Assembly (NCBI GenBank): GCA_028873695.1
Contig: JAPPNU010000028.1
Location: forward strand, 1-64,000
Direction of reading: 5' to 3'
DNA length: 64,000 nt
Source of the DNA: Gemmatimonadota bacterium
Lineage (GTDB): Bacteria > Latescibacterota > UBA2968 > GCA-2709665
The notes beneath the pieces are model-generated. The model was not told where the DNA came from. It searched no databases and worked only from the letters and a program-made list of their open reading frames with translations. The translations under genes were made by a program, and so were the position numbers. Of this stretch, positions 8,821 to 17,871 are shown one piece after another. Every line of letters begins with the position of its first letter. The stretch's first letter is position 1.

Positions 8821-8860
8821 CAAGACCCCGCCGGCACTTTGCCATCGGGGTCTTGTTTTT
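8821..8860 (+). terminator. rho-independent terminator
   Basis: Perfect 10-bp stem CAAGACCCCG (8821-8830) / CGGGGTCTTG (8846-8855) followed by TTTTT, oriented to end rightward transcription of the toxin-antitoxin operon. Confidence 0.85.
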
Positions 8861-8896
8861 GGGCAAAAACAGTCGATATACCGCCGTCGGTTGACC

Positions 8897-9574
8897 TTAT
8901 TCCTGCGGTCGAATCTCCACGTACCGCTCCAAACGCGCGACCTCGCGGTCGTCCACGTACTTGCCGATTTCGCGACGGAACTGCTCGATGCTCGTATACG
9001 GACGATATTCTTCGAACTCGTGCGCCATGCGCTTGCCCACGCCGGGGATGGCGAGGATTTCCTCTTCAGTGGCCGTGTTCAGGTCGATGGGTACGAAAAC
9101 GTACCGCCCCATGCGTTCGATTTCGGCGTCGTCCACGTATTTGCCCATTTCACGCTGCCATTGGGCGATGGCCGAATACGGGCGGTATTCCTCGAATTCG
9201 TGCGCAATACGGTCTCCCACGCCCGGCACCAGGAGCATCTCCGCGTTGCTGGCGCTGTTCAGGTTGATCGGAACGAACATCCACACGTAGAGCTTCTCCG
9301 CTTCCGCACGGCTCAGGTGCTCTGTGACCACCGCGTGCAGCGCTTCCATATTGAGGAAAGGACGCTGCTGCTGAATCGCGCCGGCGAGTTCCTGACTCAT
9401 TCCCGGGAGTGCGTTCAGTTCGTCGACTCCCGCGAGATTCGGGTTGATAACCACCGTGCCGCCCGCCGCTTTCAACCCGGATCCATCGGATTCGGGCGTC
9501 TCATGCACTTCCGGATCAGCACAACTCTCCAGAAACACGAGACACACGACCAGCGCCGAAAGACGGGTTAACAT
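8897..9574 (-). CDS. ComEA-like helix-hairpin-helix lipoprotein
   Basis: 225 residues. A short hydrophobic leader ends in LESC (Cys18), an acceptable lipobox, so an outer-envelope lipoprotein is inferred. After a charged linker come three helix-hairpin-helix units in tandem: NPNLAGVDELNALPGMSQ, NLNSASNAEMLLVPGVGD and DLNTATEEEILAIPGVGK. Each has the N-x-A/N...L..PG(V/M) pattern of ComEA. The second and third are followed by nearly identical segments (HEFEEYRPY...REMGKYVDD / REIGKYVDD), evidence of internal duplication. ComEA proteins bind DNA outside the cytoplasm during uptake; no other competence gene is present here. It ends close to the terminator at 8821-8860. Confidence 0.85.
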   Translation of the reverse strand: MLTRLSALVVCLVFLESCADPEVHETPESDGSGLKAAGGTVVINPNLAGVDELNALPGMSQELAGAIQQQRPFLNMEALHAVVTEHLSRAEAEKLYVWMFVPINLNSASNAEMLLVPGVGDRIAHEFEEYRPYSAIAQWQREMGKYVDDAEIERMGRYVFVPIDLNTATEEEILAIPGVGKRMAHEFEEYRPYTSIEQFRREIGKYVDDREVARLERYVEIRPQE

Positions 9575-9659
9575 CGTTCTGTCTCCAAATACTAATGAGG
9601 CCCCGGAGGATGTGTCCTTCGGGGCTCTGTTCGGTCGCCTTCGACAACGGGCGAAAAAA

Positions 9660-9735
9660 TGGCTCCGGCGGTAGGACTCGAACCTACGACCTAGTGGTTA
9701 ACAGCCACCCGCTCTGCCAGCTGAGCTACGCCGGA
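9660..9735 (-). tRNA. tRNA-Asn (GTT)
   Basis: Complete cloverleaf on the minus strand: acceptor TCCGGCG/CGCCGGA, D-arm AGCTCAGCTGG, anticodon loop CTGTTAA with anticodon GTT, T-arm GGTTCGAGTCC, discriminator G and encoded CCA. It is followed directly by TTTTTT, which likely ends the transcript. Confidence 0.97.
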
Positions 9736-9891
9736 ACCCTGAGAACCATGAGCGGGATGAAATTACCACAAGGCTTCATTGGTGTCAAGCACAAAATCGG
9801 TTTCCGCGGCCTTCGCCGGCACGGCCGAATCGGCCCTTCTCCGGGAGGGCGGCAAGGGCTCCGGCGGGCGTCCGTGTGACGGGATTCGGCC

Positions 9892-9920
9892 TTGACATCG
9901 CACCTGGCGCGGTCTAATTT
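9892..9920 (+). promoter_or_regulatory. sigma-70-type promoter
   Basis: TTGACA at 9892-9897, 17-bp spacer, TAATTT at 9915-9920, about 47 bp before the ATG of the phosphodiesterase-like gene. Confidence 0.7.
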
Positions 9921-9966
9921 GGTGCCCTGTCGTTTCGAGACGCAAAACCCATTGCAAGGAGATGGA

Positions 9967-11277
9967 ATGAATCCGACTGCACGGCGGATTCTGAAGCGAC
10001 TGCGGCGATCTGCAAATATCGGAAACACGACGTTGCCGGACGAGTTCGTATGGCCGGCGTACGACGGGTACAGCCTGGCGAACGTCGCGCCAACCGTATT
10101 GCGTCACTTCGGCGTCGGCGGGATTCAGACGCCGGGGCTGGCCGAAGAGGTTGTTGGCGACGAGTTGCAAGGCGCGGAGAAACTGGTCGTCACCCTGGTG
10201 GACGCGCTGGGCTTTCTGACTCTGACGCGGGCGATGGAATCGGGCCGGGTGCCCGGGTTCCAGTCGCTGGCGGAACGGGGAAGGTTTGTGCCGCTCACGT
10301 CGGTCTTCCCGTCGACGACCGCGGTCGCATTATCGTCGTTTCACACGGGGCTGCCGCCGGCCAGACACGGCGTCGCGGGATACAGGATGTACATGCCGGC
10401 CCGGGGATACGTGGCGAATATGATCCGATTGAGCCCCGAGGCGGACGAACGGTTCGGCCGCATGCTGCTCAACAGCACAGACGCCCGGGCGCTGTTGGGC
10501 GTGCCCACGGTACACCGCCTGTTGACGGCGGCCGGCGTCTCCTCCCGTTGTCTGATTCACCGTTCGCTGGCGCACAGCGGCCTGTCGGAGATGCTGTACG
10601 ACGGCGCCACGGACGTGGTCCCGTTCGTAAACGCGTCCGACATGTTCAGCCAGGCTCGCGGCATGCTGACCGCTGACCCGGGACGGCCGGGGTGTATCTG
10701 GCTGTATACGGACACGTTGGACACGATCCAGCACAGATACGGCACCAGGGGCGAAGAGCCCGAGGGAGAGATCTACAGCCTGGGCTACTCGCTTGAAAGG
10801 GAGCTGCTTTCGCCACTCGAAGGGCAGGACGTAAACGCGGCGTTCATGCTTTTGGCCGACCACGGGCATATTCAGGTGGACGTGGATGACGTCGTACAGG
10901 TCGCGGCGGTGGCGGGCTTGAAGCATCGGCTGGCGGCACCGCCGACGGGCACGGCGCGGTCGGCGTATTTTCACGTGCGCGACGGCGAGGTGACGGACGT
11001 CATGTCCGCGCTTGAGTCCGCGCTGTACGGATCGGCGTGCATTGTAGAGACCCGGCACGCGCTCGCCGACGGCCTTTGGGGAAGCGGGCCGCGGGCGCCC
11101 GAATTGACGGGCCGGATCGGCGACGTGATTGCCCTGATGCGCGGCAGCGCCGCGTTGTTCCACGCGTACAGGGACGACGCCGTTCCGTCCGATATCGCGG
11201 GCGGCCGGCACGGAGGGCTGCACGAGCGGGAGATGTTGATCCCCTTCTTCATCGCGAGGCTGGGCAAACGCCGGTGA
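9967..11277 (+). CDS. alkaline-phosphatase-superfamily phosphodiesterase
   Basis: 436 residues from ATG 9967, preceded by AAGGAG; a longer in-frame start upstream would overlap the promoter. It belongs to the type I phosphodiesterase/nucleotide pyrophosphatase group. The metal-site and nucleophile region is VVTLVDALGFLTLTRA ... LTSVFPSTTAVALSSFHTGLPPARHG, where the Thr of FPSTTA is the expected nucleophile. Further metal ligands are in YTDTLDTIQHRYG and LLADHGHIQ. There is no signal peptide, so it is probably cytoplasmic. The substrate is unknown; family members hydrolyse nucleotide or phospho-sugar diesters. It stands alone behind a good promoter. Confidence 0.85.
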   Translation: MNPTARRILKRLRRSANIGNTTLPDEFVWPAYDGYSLANVAPTVLRHFGVGGIQTPGLAEEVVGDELQGAEKLVVTLVDALGFLTLTRAMESGRVPGFQSLAERGRFVPLTSVFPSTTAVALSSFHTGLPPARHGVAGYRMYMPARGYVANMIRLSPEADERFGRMLLNSTDARALLGVPTVHRLLTAAGVSSRCLIHRSLAHSGLSEMLYDGATDVVPFVNASDMFSQARGMLTADPGRPGCIWLYTDTLDTIQHRYGTRGEEPEGEIYSLGYSLERELLSPLEGQDVNAAFMLLADHGHIQVDVDDVVQVAAVAGLKHRLAAPPTGTARSAYFHVRDGEVTDVMSALESALYGSACIVETRHALADGLWGSGPRAPELTGRIGDVIALMRGSAALFHAYRDDAVPSDIAGGRHGGLHEREMLIPFFIARLGKRR

Positions 11278-11420
11278 CGCAGGATACCCCCAGGGCATTC
11301 AGGTTGAGACGACCGGTCTGCAAGGCCCCTTCATGCGGGAAAACGGTTGACGTCGAGCCTGGAAACCGGTAATTTTGTCGGACCATCAAGTAGATTTTTG
11401 GGAGACGATTTTCCGCCCGG

Positions 11421-11897
11421 GTGGTGCGTGTATTGACAGACGCGGATGAAGCGGGAATGGAACTGGCGCTTGCCGAGGCGCGTGGAGCCGGCGATGCCGG
11501 CGAGGTACCGGTCGGCGCCGTGATTCTGCGGAACGGGGCGGTGGTGGGACGGGGGCAGAACCGCGTTCTGAGGGACAACGATCCCACGGCGCACGCGGAG
11601 ATGCAGGCCATCAGGTCCGCAACGTCGCAAACCGGAATGAAGTGGCTGACGGATTGTGTTGTCTACGTCACGCTCGAACCATGCGCGATGTGCGCGGGCG
11701 CGCTGGTGCTGGCGCGGGTGTCCCGCCTGGTATTCGGCGCGGACGATCCGAAATCCGGCGCCTGCGGTTCACTGCGAAACGTGGTCGACGACCCGAGGCT
11801 CAACCACCGGATCGACGTTCGTCGATCCGTCCTCAAAGAACCCTGTTCGGAGATGTTGAAGCGGTTCTTTCAAGATTTGCGCCGGAAAAACGCCTAA
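11421..11897 (+). CDS. tadA: tRNA-specific adenosine deaminase
   Basis: About 158 residues, zinc-dependent cytidine-deaminase fold. The ligands are HAE (PTAHAEMQAI, near residue 56) and PCAMC (LEPCAMCAGALV, near 90). TadA deaminates A34 of tRNA-Arg(ACG) to inosine and is usually essential. The N-terminal GEVPVGAVI and C-terminal residues are typical. GTG 11421 is the longest start; TTG 11433 is possible. It is followed by tRNA-Ser. Confidence 0.93.
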   Translation: MVRVLTDADEAGMELALAEARGAGDAGEVPVGAVILRNGAVVGRGQNRVLRDNDPTAHAEMQAIRSATSQTGMKWLTDCVVYVTLEPCAMCAGALVLARVSRLVFGADDPKSGACGSLRNVVDDPRLNHRIDVRRSVLKEPCSEMLKRFFQDLRRKNA

Positions 11898-11954
11898 CGC
11901 GGCGCCGGAAGCCGGCGTCGCGAACGAGTTTCAGGCGTGTCCCCGCATTCGAGC

Positions 11955-12045
<91 letters not shown>

Positions 12046-12163
12046 AAAATCTTACAGGGGAATTATGATACGATATAACACTAATGAATAGGGTCCGGGT
12101 CACGTTGGATGAGGGATTTTCGAATCGGACCGCAAAACAGCTGATGAGGAGGTTTGATTACTT

Positions 12164-12790
12164 ATGAGCGGTGTATTCATATATTGGGACAACTCAAATG
12201 TCTTTTACGAGGCGCAGCGACTTGCGGAGGAGCTGAATGGAGACCCGACCGCGCGTTTTCGTGTCCGTATTCACTTTGAAAATCTGTTTCGACTGGCGCA
12301 GGCGGACAGAAGTTTGGAAAAGGCATACGCTGCTGGCTCCATTCCTCCTGAAATGAACCAATTATGGAATCGTCTGGAGAATCAGGACGTGGAAGTTTAT
12401 TTGTTTGATCGCGGAACTTCCGGCGGTGGAGAGCAAGAGACACCTGACCAATGGCTGCAGTTACGTATGATGGAGGATGGCTGGGACAATATTGAGAATC
12501 CTGGTATCGTGGTGTTATTGACCGGTGACGGCGCCGGATACGTTGAAGGCCGTGGTTTTCATAGTACGTTGGAGCGTTTGTATAGAAGAGGTTGGAAAAT
12601 CGAGGTCTTGTCCTGGAAGCATTGTTGCAATCGCGGAATGCGTCTGTGGGCCGAGAATAACGGCGTTTTCGTTCCGTTGGATGATTACTATGAGTCCATT
12701 ACGTTTCTGGAACCTTCTCGTCCAGGTTTTCCGTTTGCACTGCCACGTGATGTCTCAGTACTGGATCTGTCACAGCGTCCGGTGGCTTAG
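12164..12790 (+). CDS. NYN-domain (LabA/DUF88-like) putative ribonuclease
   Basis: 208 residues. It starts GVFIYWDNSNVFYEA, the first acidic strand of the PIN-like NYN fold. Later acidic positions include DQWLQLRMM and VVLLTGDGAGYVEG (the GDxD/G strand), then a final strand GWKIEVLSWK. NYN domains are metal-dependent RNases. The start has GAGGAGG 11 nt upstream. No partner gene is apparent: a tRNA is upstream and a nuclease-family relic downstream. The substrate is unknown. Confidence 0.82.
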   Translation: MSGVFIYWDNSNVFYEAQRLAEELNGDPTARFRVRIHFENLFRLAQADRSLEKAYAAGSIPPEMNQLWNRLENQDVEVYLFDRGTSGGGEQETPDQWLQLRMMEDGWDNIENPGIVVLLTGDGAGYVEGRGFHSTLERLYRRGWKIEVLSWKHCCNRGMRLWAENNGVFVPLDDYYESITFLEPSRPGFPFALPRDVSVLDLSQRPVA

Positions 12791-12952
12791 CCTCAATCTG
12801 GAAAAAACAGCAACGCGGCGACGCGATAAAACCCTCCGAAGTTGACAGATGTATTAAATTGTAATCTCGCATCAAGTGGTTTCGTCGTTCACTGAGCACC
12901 TGCTCCCTGATAGCCTGCGTGCGAAGTGGCCCGATTCGAAGTTGAGTCACGT

Positions 12953-13110
12953 ATGTCTGACGAAGATCGAGAGAAGACTCGGAATTCCACGGCTCAGGAT
13001 GATTCCGAGCTATTCGGTCGAATTGTCGACATTCTTGAAGAAGCGGGAAGTCAGCGCGATGGTGGTCGCGTATTGGCTGATCGGACGTGAAATTGTTGAG
13101 GAAGAGCAGA
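12953..13110 (+). pseudogene. YhcG/DUF1016-type PDDEXK nuclease, N-terminal remnant
   Basis: From ATG 12953 one frame reads MSDEDREKT...ELFGRIVDILEEAGSQ and then stops. A second frame continues the family sequence as SAMVVAYWLIGREIVEEEQK (to about 13110). Together these match the conserved start of YhcG-like proteins (LF..V..IL..A...N..MV.AYW.IGREIVE..Q), with a frameshift and small deletion between them. The remaining 250 or more residues are absent, because the converging ankyrin gene begins its 3' end at 13128. Confidence 0.65.
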
Positions 13111-13127
13111 AGGTAGACATGAACCGC

Positions 13128-13826
13128 CTACACAAACCCCTCGTCCAAAAGCCGGCTTCCACGCGACGTAATCTCGTGGCGTTGTCCCGAACCGCCCACC
13201 ATTCTGCACCAGCTTTCGGAGACGAGCTTGGGTTGAACTCCGTCCTTGTCCAAACGGTAAGAGAACCCTCCTGCCATGCCCGGTACGGGAAACCACATTT
13301 CCGACGGGTCCAACTCCAGCAGTGGCTCCAGTTCTGGCATTCGCAGTTCATGTTCGACCACCAGGCGTTCAGCGCGACCGCGGATAACCCCGTGGAAGTG
13401 CGCCTGGATTTCACGAAGCGCATCAGGCGGCGTATGGTGCCTGTAAACGGGAGTCAGAATAGGGAGCAGGTGCCGATGCCCTCGCCGTTCGGCCACGTCC
13501 AATGGCTTCTCTCCCCGAGCATTCCTTAGCGTCCGCCAGGCGCCCAGACCGATCAACCGCCCGGCAATCTCGACAGCTGCGCCGTGCCATGCAGCATGAT
13601 GTAACGGGGTGTACCAGGACGGACCGTCGGGCCGGGTGGCGTTGACCCAATCACCGGGCCGGGTTGGATCCCACCAATCCCTATATTTGTTTAGAAGCTC
13701 AACGACGCGCCTCCATTTGCCGTCCCTGGCCGATTCGGCCAGCGCGTGCCGGTCAGTGGCTTCGTCGTCATTGCAGGACCGGGTCTGCGTGAGTCCGTTC
13801 CAACAGATGGTGCGGTTCTCCGTCAT
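13128..13826 (-). CDS. ankyrin-repeat protein
   Basis: About 232 residues from ATG 13826 (GAGGCAGATC upstream); ATG 13841 or TTG 13877 are longer options. Ankyrin-type helices are visible at LAESARDGKWRRVVELLNKY, TPLHHAAWHGAAVEIAGRLIGLG and GEKPLDVAERRGHRHLLPIL. The C-terminal 90 residues form a conserved domain ending VSESWCRMVGGSGQRHEIT...DEGFV. I have seen this in ankyrin proteins of actinobacteria and others, with no assigned function. No signal peptide. It converges on the YhcG remnant. Confidence 0.8.
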   Translation of the reverse strand: MTENRTICWNGLTQTRSCNDDEATDRHALAESARDGKWRRVVELLNKYRDWWDPTRPGDWVNATRPDGPSWYTPLHHAAWHGAAVEIAGRLIGLGAWRTLRNARGEKPLDVAERRGHRHLLPILTPVYRHHTPPDALREIQAHFHGVIRGRAERLVVEHELRMPELEPLLELDPSEMWFPVPGMAGGFSYRLDKDGVQPKLVSESWCRMVGGSGQRHEITSRGSRLLDEGFV

Positions 13827-14109
13827 GATCTGCCTCGTCATTCCTGTCCCGGTCCATTCCAATCCGGACTGGTTCAAGGAATCCGGTAAAAACGTCTGAT
13901 CGGGTCAACACGTTGGATCGACGATAAACAGCATCCGGCGCTCGTTTCCGAACGGGCGGGGAGAATCTGGTTTCGCCCTGGAAAAAGTTGCGGATATCGG
14001 TTGAATATTGTATCTTAATATTGTGAGAAAGCGGCGTGTTGTGGTCGTGGAAAACGTGAGACGAATGCCGGCCATCCGCCGCTGTTTTTGAATATTGAAC
14101 CGCTTTTGT

Positions 14110-14202
<93 letters not shown>

Positions 14203-14279
14203 GAAACCTGTCTCGTCCCGGTCCGGCCGGTCTGCTGCCGCGCAACGAAGACTCGCTTCGCGGGTTTGGAAAGCCTGCT

Positions 14280-14657
14280 ATGGCGCATTCCATCAAGATA
14301 ACCGTGGGGGAGATCGAACTGGCCGCGGAGTTGAACGATTCAGAAACCGCGACCAGGATCCTTTCCGAGTTGCCCATTCGCAGTGGCTTCAACACCTGGG
14401 GCGACGAGATCTACTTTCAGATACCCGTCACCGCTCAGCCGGAGGACCCGCAGGAAACGGTGGAAGCGGGAGATCTCGCGTACTGGCCGCCCGGCAAGGC
14501 GTTCTGCATCTTCTGGGGTCCGACGCCCGCCAGCCAGGGAGACGAGATCCGGCCGGCCAGTCCCGTAAACCCCGTCGGTCGGGTGCTGTCGGGCGTGGAG
14601 GCGCTGAAAACGGCCTCGCGGGAAGACGAGATATCAATTGAGAAAAGCGATGCATGA
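14280..14657 (+). CDS. cyclophilin-like (TM1367/DUF369-type) protein
   Basis: 125 residues, starting MAHSIKITVGEIELAAELNDSETATRILSELPI. The beta-barrel signature is FNTWGDEIYFQIPV ... VEAGDLAYWPPGKAFCIFWGPTPAS. This fold resembles cyclophilin but family members lack a demonstrated prolyl isomerase activity. The protein is cytoplasmic. It lies between tRNA-Ser and tRNA-Ala. Confidence 0.8.
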   Translation: MAHSIKITVGEIELAAELNDSETATRILSELPIRSGFNTWGDEIYFQIPVTAQPEDPQETVEAGDLAYWPPGKAFCIFWGPTPASQGDEIRPASPVNPVGRVLSGVEALKTASREDEISIEKSDA

Positions 14658-14709
14658 AGAGCGGACGCCCTCGTCCTGCTCCGTGCCTCTCGCGTAATCG
14701 GCGTTTTGT

Positions 14710-14785
14710 GGGGCTGTAGCTCAGTTGGGAGAGCGCCAGAATCGCACTCTGGAGGTCGTGGGTTCGAATCCCATCAGCTCCACCA
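14710..14785 (+). tRNA. tRNA-Ala (CGC)
   Basis: 76 nt including CCA: acceptor GGGGCTG/CAGCTCC, D-arm AGCTCAGTTGGGAGAGC, anticodon loop ATCGCAC with CGC, T-arm GGTTCGAATCC, discriminator A. An 8-bp hairpin CAGCCGTC/GACGGCTG (14792-14821) follows. Confidence 0.96.
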
Positions 14786-14948
14786 GAAACACAGCCGTCG
14801 GCCCTCTGCGGCGGACGGCTGGATTGTAGGTCGTGCTAGACGGGGAAGTAGCGGCGCCCTGTAGCCCGCAATCCGCTATAGCGGGGTTGAATTCCTCGTC
14901 TGAGGCTCTTCATTCCGGGACGTGATTCGGACAGTACGCGGTGTCGAT

Positions 14949-15046
14949 CGCCAGGTCCTGCGCAACGGACGATTGCCGAACCCCGTCAGGACCGGAAGGT
15001 AGCAGCGGTAGGTAACCCGGGCCGTGTGCCGCGGGGCCCCCTGGCG
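14949..15046 (+). ncRNA. ffs: signal recognition particle 4.5S-type RNA
   Basis: The conserved apical domain is clear: GAACCCCGTCAGGACC, the GGAAGGTAGCAGCGGTA core and the closing strand. Outer arms CGCCAGG (14949-14955) and CCTGGCG (15040-15046) pair to close a small SRP RNA of about 98 nt without an Alu domain. Location just before dnaX is common in bacteria. The exact ends are set by pairing only. Confidence 0.9.
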
Positions 15047-15174
15047 GGAGCTTGCGCTTTCCGAAAACCCCGGCCTGAGAGCCGAAGCGGGGTGCACGGC
15101 CTCTTCAACGTACCTTCCGGTAATCGTCTTCCTGTTCGTGCGTACCCGATAAACGGTTGAGAGGCTTGAACCGT

Positions 15175-16866
15175 ATGGCCTATCGTGTGATCGCCCGCAA
15201 GTGGCGGCCCAACGTTTTTCAGGACGTGGTCGCGCAGGATCACATCGTTCAGACGTTGCAGAACGCCATCCGATCGGATCGCGTTGTCCAGGCGTATCTG
15301 TTCTGCGGCCCGCGGGGAACGGGTAAGACGACGATGGCGCGGCTGTTGGCGAAGGCGTTCAACTGCGAAAACGGTCCCACGCCCAAGCCCTGCGGCGACT
15401 GCGGATTCTGCACGGCGATTGCCGATAACAAGAGCATGGACGTCCTGGAAATTGACGGGGCGTCGAATCGGGGCATCGACGAAATCCGGCAACTGCGGGA
15501 AGAAGTCGGATTCGCCGCAACCAGGGGCAAGCGCAAGGTCTACATCATAGATGAAGTACACATGCTCACCGCCGAGGCCTTCAACGCCCTCCTGAAGACG
15601 CTCGAGGAGCCGCCGCCTCACGTGGTGTTCGTCCTGGCCACCACAGAGCCGCACCGGATGCCGGAGACGATTCTATCCCGCTGCCAGCGGTACAATTTCC
15701 GGCGGATATCCACCGAGGCCATTGTCGGGCAACTTCGAAAGATCCTGGATGCGGAGGAGGTCGCATCGGAAGACGAGGCGTTGTTTCTTCTGGCGCGGAA
15801 GGCCGACGGCGCGTTGCGCGACGCCGAGAATCTGCTCGACCAGTCCATCGCGTATACGGACGGGTCCGTCTCCGCCGGCGCGGTACGGGATCTGCTTGGC
15901 GTTATTCCCGCAGACACGTTCTTCGAACTGACGCAGGCCATGCTGGATTCAGACACGGTGACGGCGCTGCACAAGGTGGGTCTTGTGCTGGACGGCGGCG
16001 GCGATGCCGGCGAATTCACGCAGGGGTTGCTGGAGCATGTCCGCCACCTGCTGGTGGCGCGCGTGTCGGACGGCGTTTCGGGCGACGATCTGTCCGAGGC
16101 CGACCAGGAAAGATACCGTGAAACGGGCGCGCTGTTCCGCGAGGAAGATCTCCTGCGCATGTTGCAGGCGGTTTCCGATCTCGAGGCAAGGCTGGGTCGG
16201 GTTTCAAATCCCCGGTTCTGGTTGGAACTGACCGTGTTGAAGTTGGTGAAGATGGCGCCCTCGGAGTCCGTCATGGAAGTCATGGCGCGTCTGGACCGGC
16301 TTGAGGGTCTGCTGCGTAAAGGAGGCACGTCAGGTGCGCGGCAGCCTGGGCACGAGGCGCCGGCGGGAGCAGGCCGCGACCCGGGCCCGGCGACCCCTCA
16401 GGGTCCTGCAGGTCGAACGCCGTCGCCGGAACTCGCGAATGAAGCGAAGCAGGCCGTCGTCGACGCGCCGCCGCCCGCCGCGCCGACGGGAGAGACTGAA
16501 CCGGCGCCGGCGGACAACCTCACGTTCGATGACGTGCGGAAGAAGTGGCCGGACCTCGTTGAGCACGTCAGGCTGAAGAAGATGACCCTCGGGACATTCC
16601 TGTCCGAGGGCACGCCCACGGCGTTGCATGACCGCAGGCTGGACCTGGTCTTCAAGGCCGACAAGACGTTTCACGTCGAGCAGGTGAGGCGCAACGAGGC
16701 GTTTCTGGAAGAAGCGACGGCCGATGTCCTCGGGGTCTCCCTGCGCGTCCGGTGTGAATTGGACGCGGCTGAAGCCGACGGCGCAACGAAGGAAAGCCGC
16801 GCGCCGGCCGATGAACGCGTCCGGATGGCGATCGAAGTCTTCGATGGAGAGGTTGTGGGAAGATAG
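15175..16866 (+). CDS. dnaX: DNA polymerase III subunit gamma/tau
   Basis: 563 residues from ATG 15175 (MAYRVIARKWRPNVFQDVV). The clamp-loader AAA+ core has Walker A GPRGTGKTT near residue 45, the zinc-binding cysteines CENG...CGDCGFC near 66-80, Walker B IIDEVHML, sensor 1 ATTEPHRMPETILSRCQRYNFR, and sensor 2 later. A low-complexity Pro/Ala linker (about 385-450) leads to a C-terminal tau-like domain. No slippery heptamer was obvious, so only one product is predicted. First gene of the dnaX-ybaB-recR recombination/replication set. Confidence 0.97.
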   Translation: MAYRVIARKWRPNVFQDVVAQDHIVQTLQNAIRSDRVVQAYLFCGPRGTGKTTMARLLAKAFNCENGPTPKPCGDCGFCTAIADNKSMDVLEIDGASNRGIDEIRQLREEVGFAATRGKRKVYIIDEVHMLTAEAFNALLKTLEEPPPHVVFVLATTEPHRMPETILSRCQRYNFRRISTEAIVGQLRKILDAEEVASEDEALFLLARKADGALRDAENLLDQSIAYTDGSVSAGAVRDLLGVIPADTFFELTQAMLDSDTVTALHKVGLVLDGGGDAGEFTQGLLEHVRHLLVARVSDGVSGDDLSEADQERYRETGALFREEDLLRMLQAVSDLEARLGRVSNPRFWLELTVLKLVKMAPSESVMEVMARLDRLEGLLRKGGTSGARQPGHEAPAGAGRDPGPATPQGPAGRTPSPELANEAKQAVVDAPPPAAPTGETEPAPADNLTFDDVRKKWPDLVEHVRLKKMTLGTFLSEGTPTALHDRRLDLVFKADKTFHVEQVRRNEAFLEEATADVLGVSLRVRCELDAAEADGATKESRAPADERVRMAIEVFDGEVVGR

Positions 16867-16885
16867 TTCCACCTGGGAGGGCGCA

Positions 16886-17209
16886 ATGGCGAAGGGCATG
16901 GCGGGAATGATGAAGCAGGCCCAGAAGTTGCAGGCCAGGCTGGCGAAGGTACAGGAGGAACTCGCGTCCCGGGAAGTCGAGGGGACGTCCGGAGGCGGCA
17001 TGGTGGTGGCGCGGGCAAATGGACAACAGCATATCGTGGGCATCCGCATCGACCCGGAAGTCGTGGACGCCGATGACGTGGAGATGCTGGAAGATCTGAT
17101 TATGGCCGCCATCCAGCAGGCCCGGGAGAAGGCGCAGGAAATGGCCGACCGCGAGGTGCAGCGGGCAACGTCGGGCATGTTGCCGCCGGGCGTCAACCTG
17201 GGTCTGTAG
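16886..17209 (+). CDS. ybaB: YbaB/EbfC nucleoid-associated protein
   Basis: 107 residues from ATG 16886 (GGGAGG upstream), 19 bp after dnaX. Family pattern: N-terminal helix MKQAQKLQARLAKVQEELAS, then the central sheet VEGTSGGGMVVARANGQQHIVGIRIDPEV and the C-terminal helix IMAAIQQAREKAQE. YbaB is a dimeric DNA-binding tweezer protein almost always encoded between dnaX and recR. Confidence 0.95.
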   Translation: MAKGMAGMMKQAQKLQARLAKVQEELASREVEGTSGGGMVVARANGQQHIVGIRIDPEVVDADDVEMLEDLIMAAIQQAREKAQEMADREVQRATSGMLPPGVNLGL

Positions 17210-17277
17210 GTACCGGCCGCCGCCTGAATCCCGGTGCAGAAACGCGATACGGGTATCGGCGTTCGAGGAGCGTCAGA

Positions 17278-17871
17278 ATGGCTTCCAATGCCATCGATCG
17301 GCTGGTGGCCGGGCTGGGGCGGCTGCCGGGCATCGGCGAAAAGTCCGCGCGGAGAATCGCGCTCGACGTTTTGACCTGGAAGAACGAAGACGTACGCGCG
17401 CTGGCCGAACTGCTGGTGGAGGTGAAGACCCGTGTCCGGGCCTGCGGCGCGTGCTTCAACCTTTCGGAGCGCGACCCATGCCCCATCTGCGGGGATGAAC
17501 GGCGGGACCGGACCCAGGTGATGGTGGTGGATTTTGTCGGCGACCTGCTGGCAATGGAACGCATGCAGGCCTACCGCGGCCTGTATCACGTACTGGGCGG
17601 GCGGATCTCTCCTCTGGACGGTATCGGACCGGAAGAGTTGAACATTCAATCACTCCTGGCGCGGTTGAACGGCGGCGGCATTCGGGAGGTCATTCTGGCG
17701 AATGGTCCCACCGTCGAGGGCGATGCAACCGCGCAATACCTCAAGCAGGTCCTGGGAACACACGACGTGACCGTAACGCAGATCGCCAGGGGCCTTCCCG
17801 TGGGCAGCGACCTCGCCCTCGCTGATCAGGTTACGCTTTCCCGCGCACTGGATGGACGCAGAGAACTATGA
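17278..17871 (+). CDS. recR: recombination mediator RecR
   Basis: 197 residues. Order of parts: helix-hairpin-helix LPGIGEKSARRIA (about 16-28), zinc finger CGACFNLSERDPCPIC (about 57-72), TOPRIM VMVVDFVGDLLAMER and C-terminal Walker-like region. With RecO/RecF it loads RecA at gaps. The last base pairs overlap the start of pgsA (ATGA). Confidence 0.96.
   Translation: MASNAIDRLVAGLGRLPGIGEKSARRIALDVLTWKNEDVRALAELLVEVKTRVRACGACFNLSERDPCPICGDERRDRTQVMVVDFVGDLLAMERMQAYRGLYHVLGGRISPLDGIGPEELNIQSLLARLNGGGIREVILANGPTVEGDATAQYLKQVLGTHDVTVTQIARGLPVGSDLALADQVTLSRALDGRREL

Noticed and set aside
12876..13529. Rightward 217-codon open frame over the ankyrin gene
   Set aside because: Most of it is antisense to the ankyrin gene; only the short YhcG-like stretch near 13040-13110 is meaningful and is listed as a remnant.
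16330..17649. Leftward 439-codon frame opposite dnaX-ybaB-recR
   Set aside because: Antisense shadow with no domain or ribosome-binding site.
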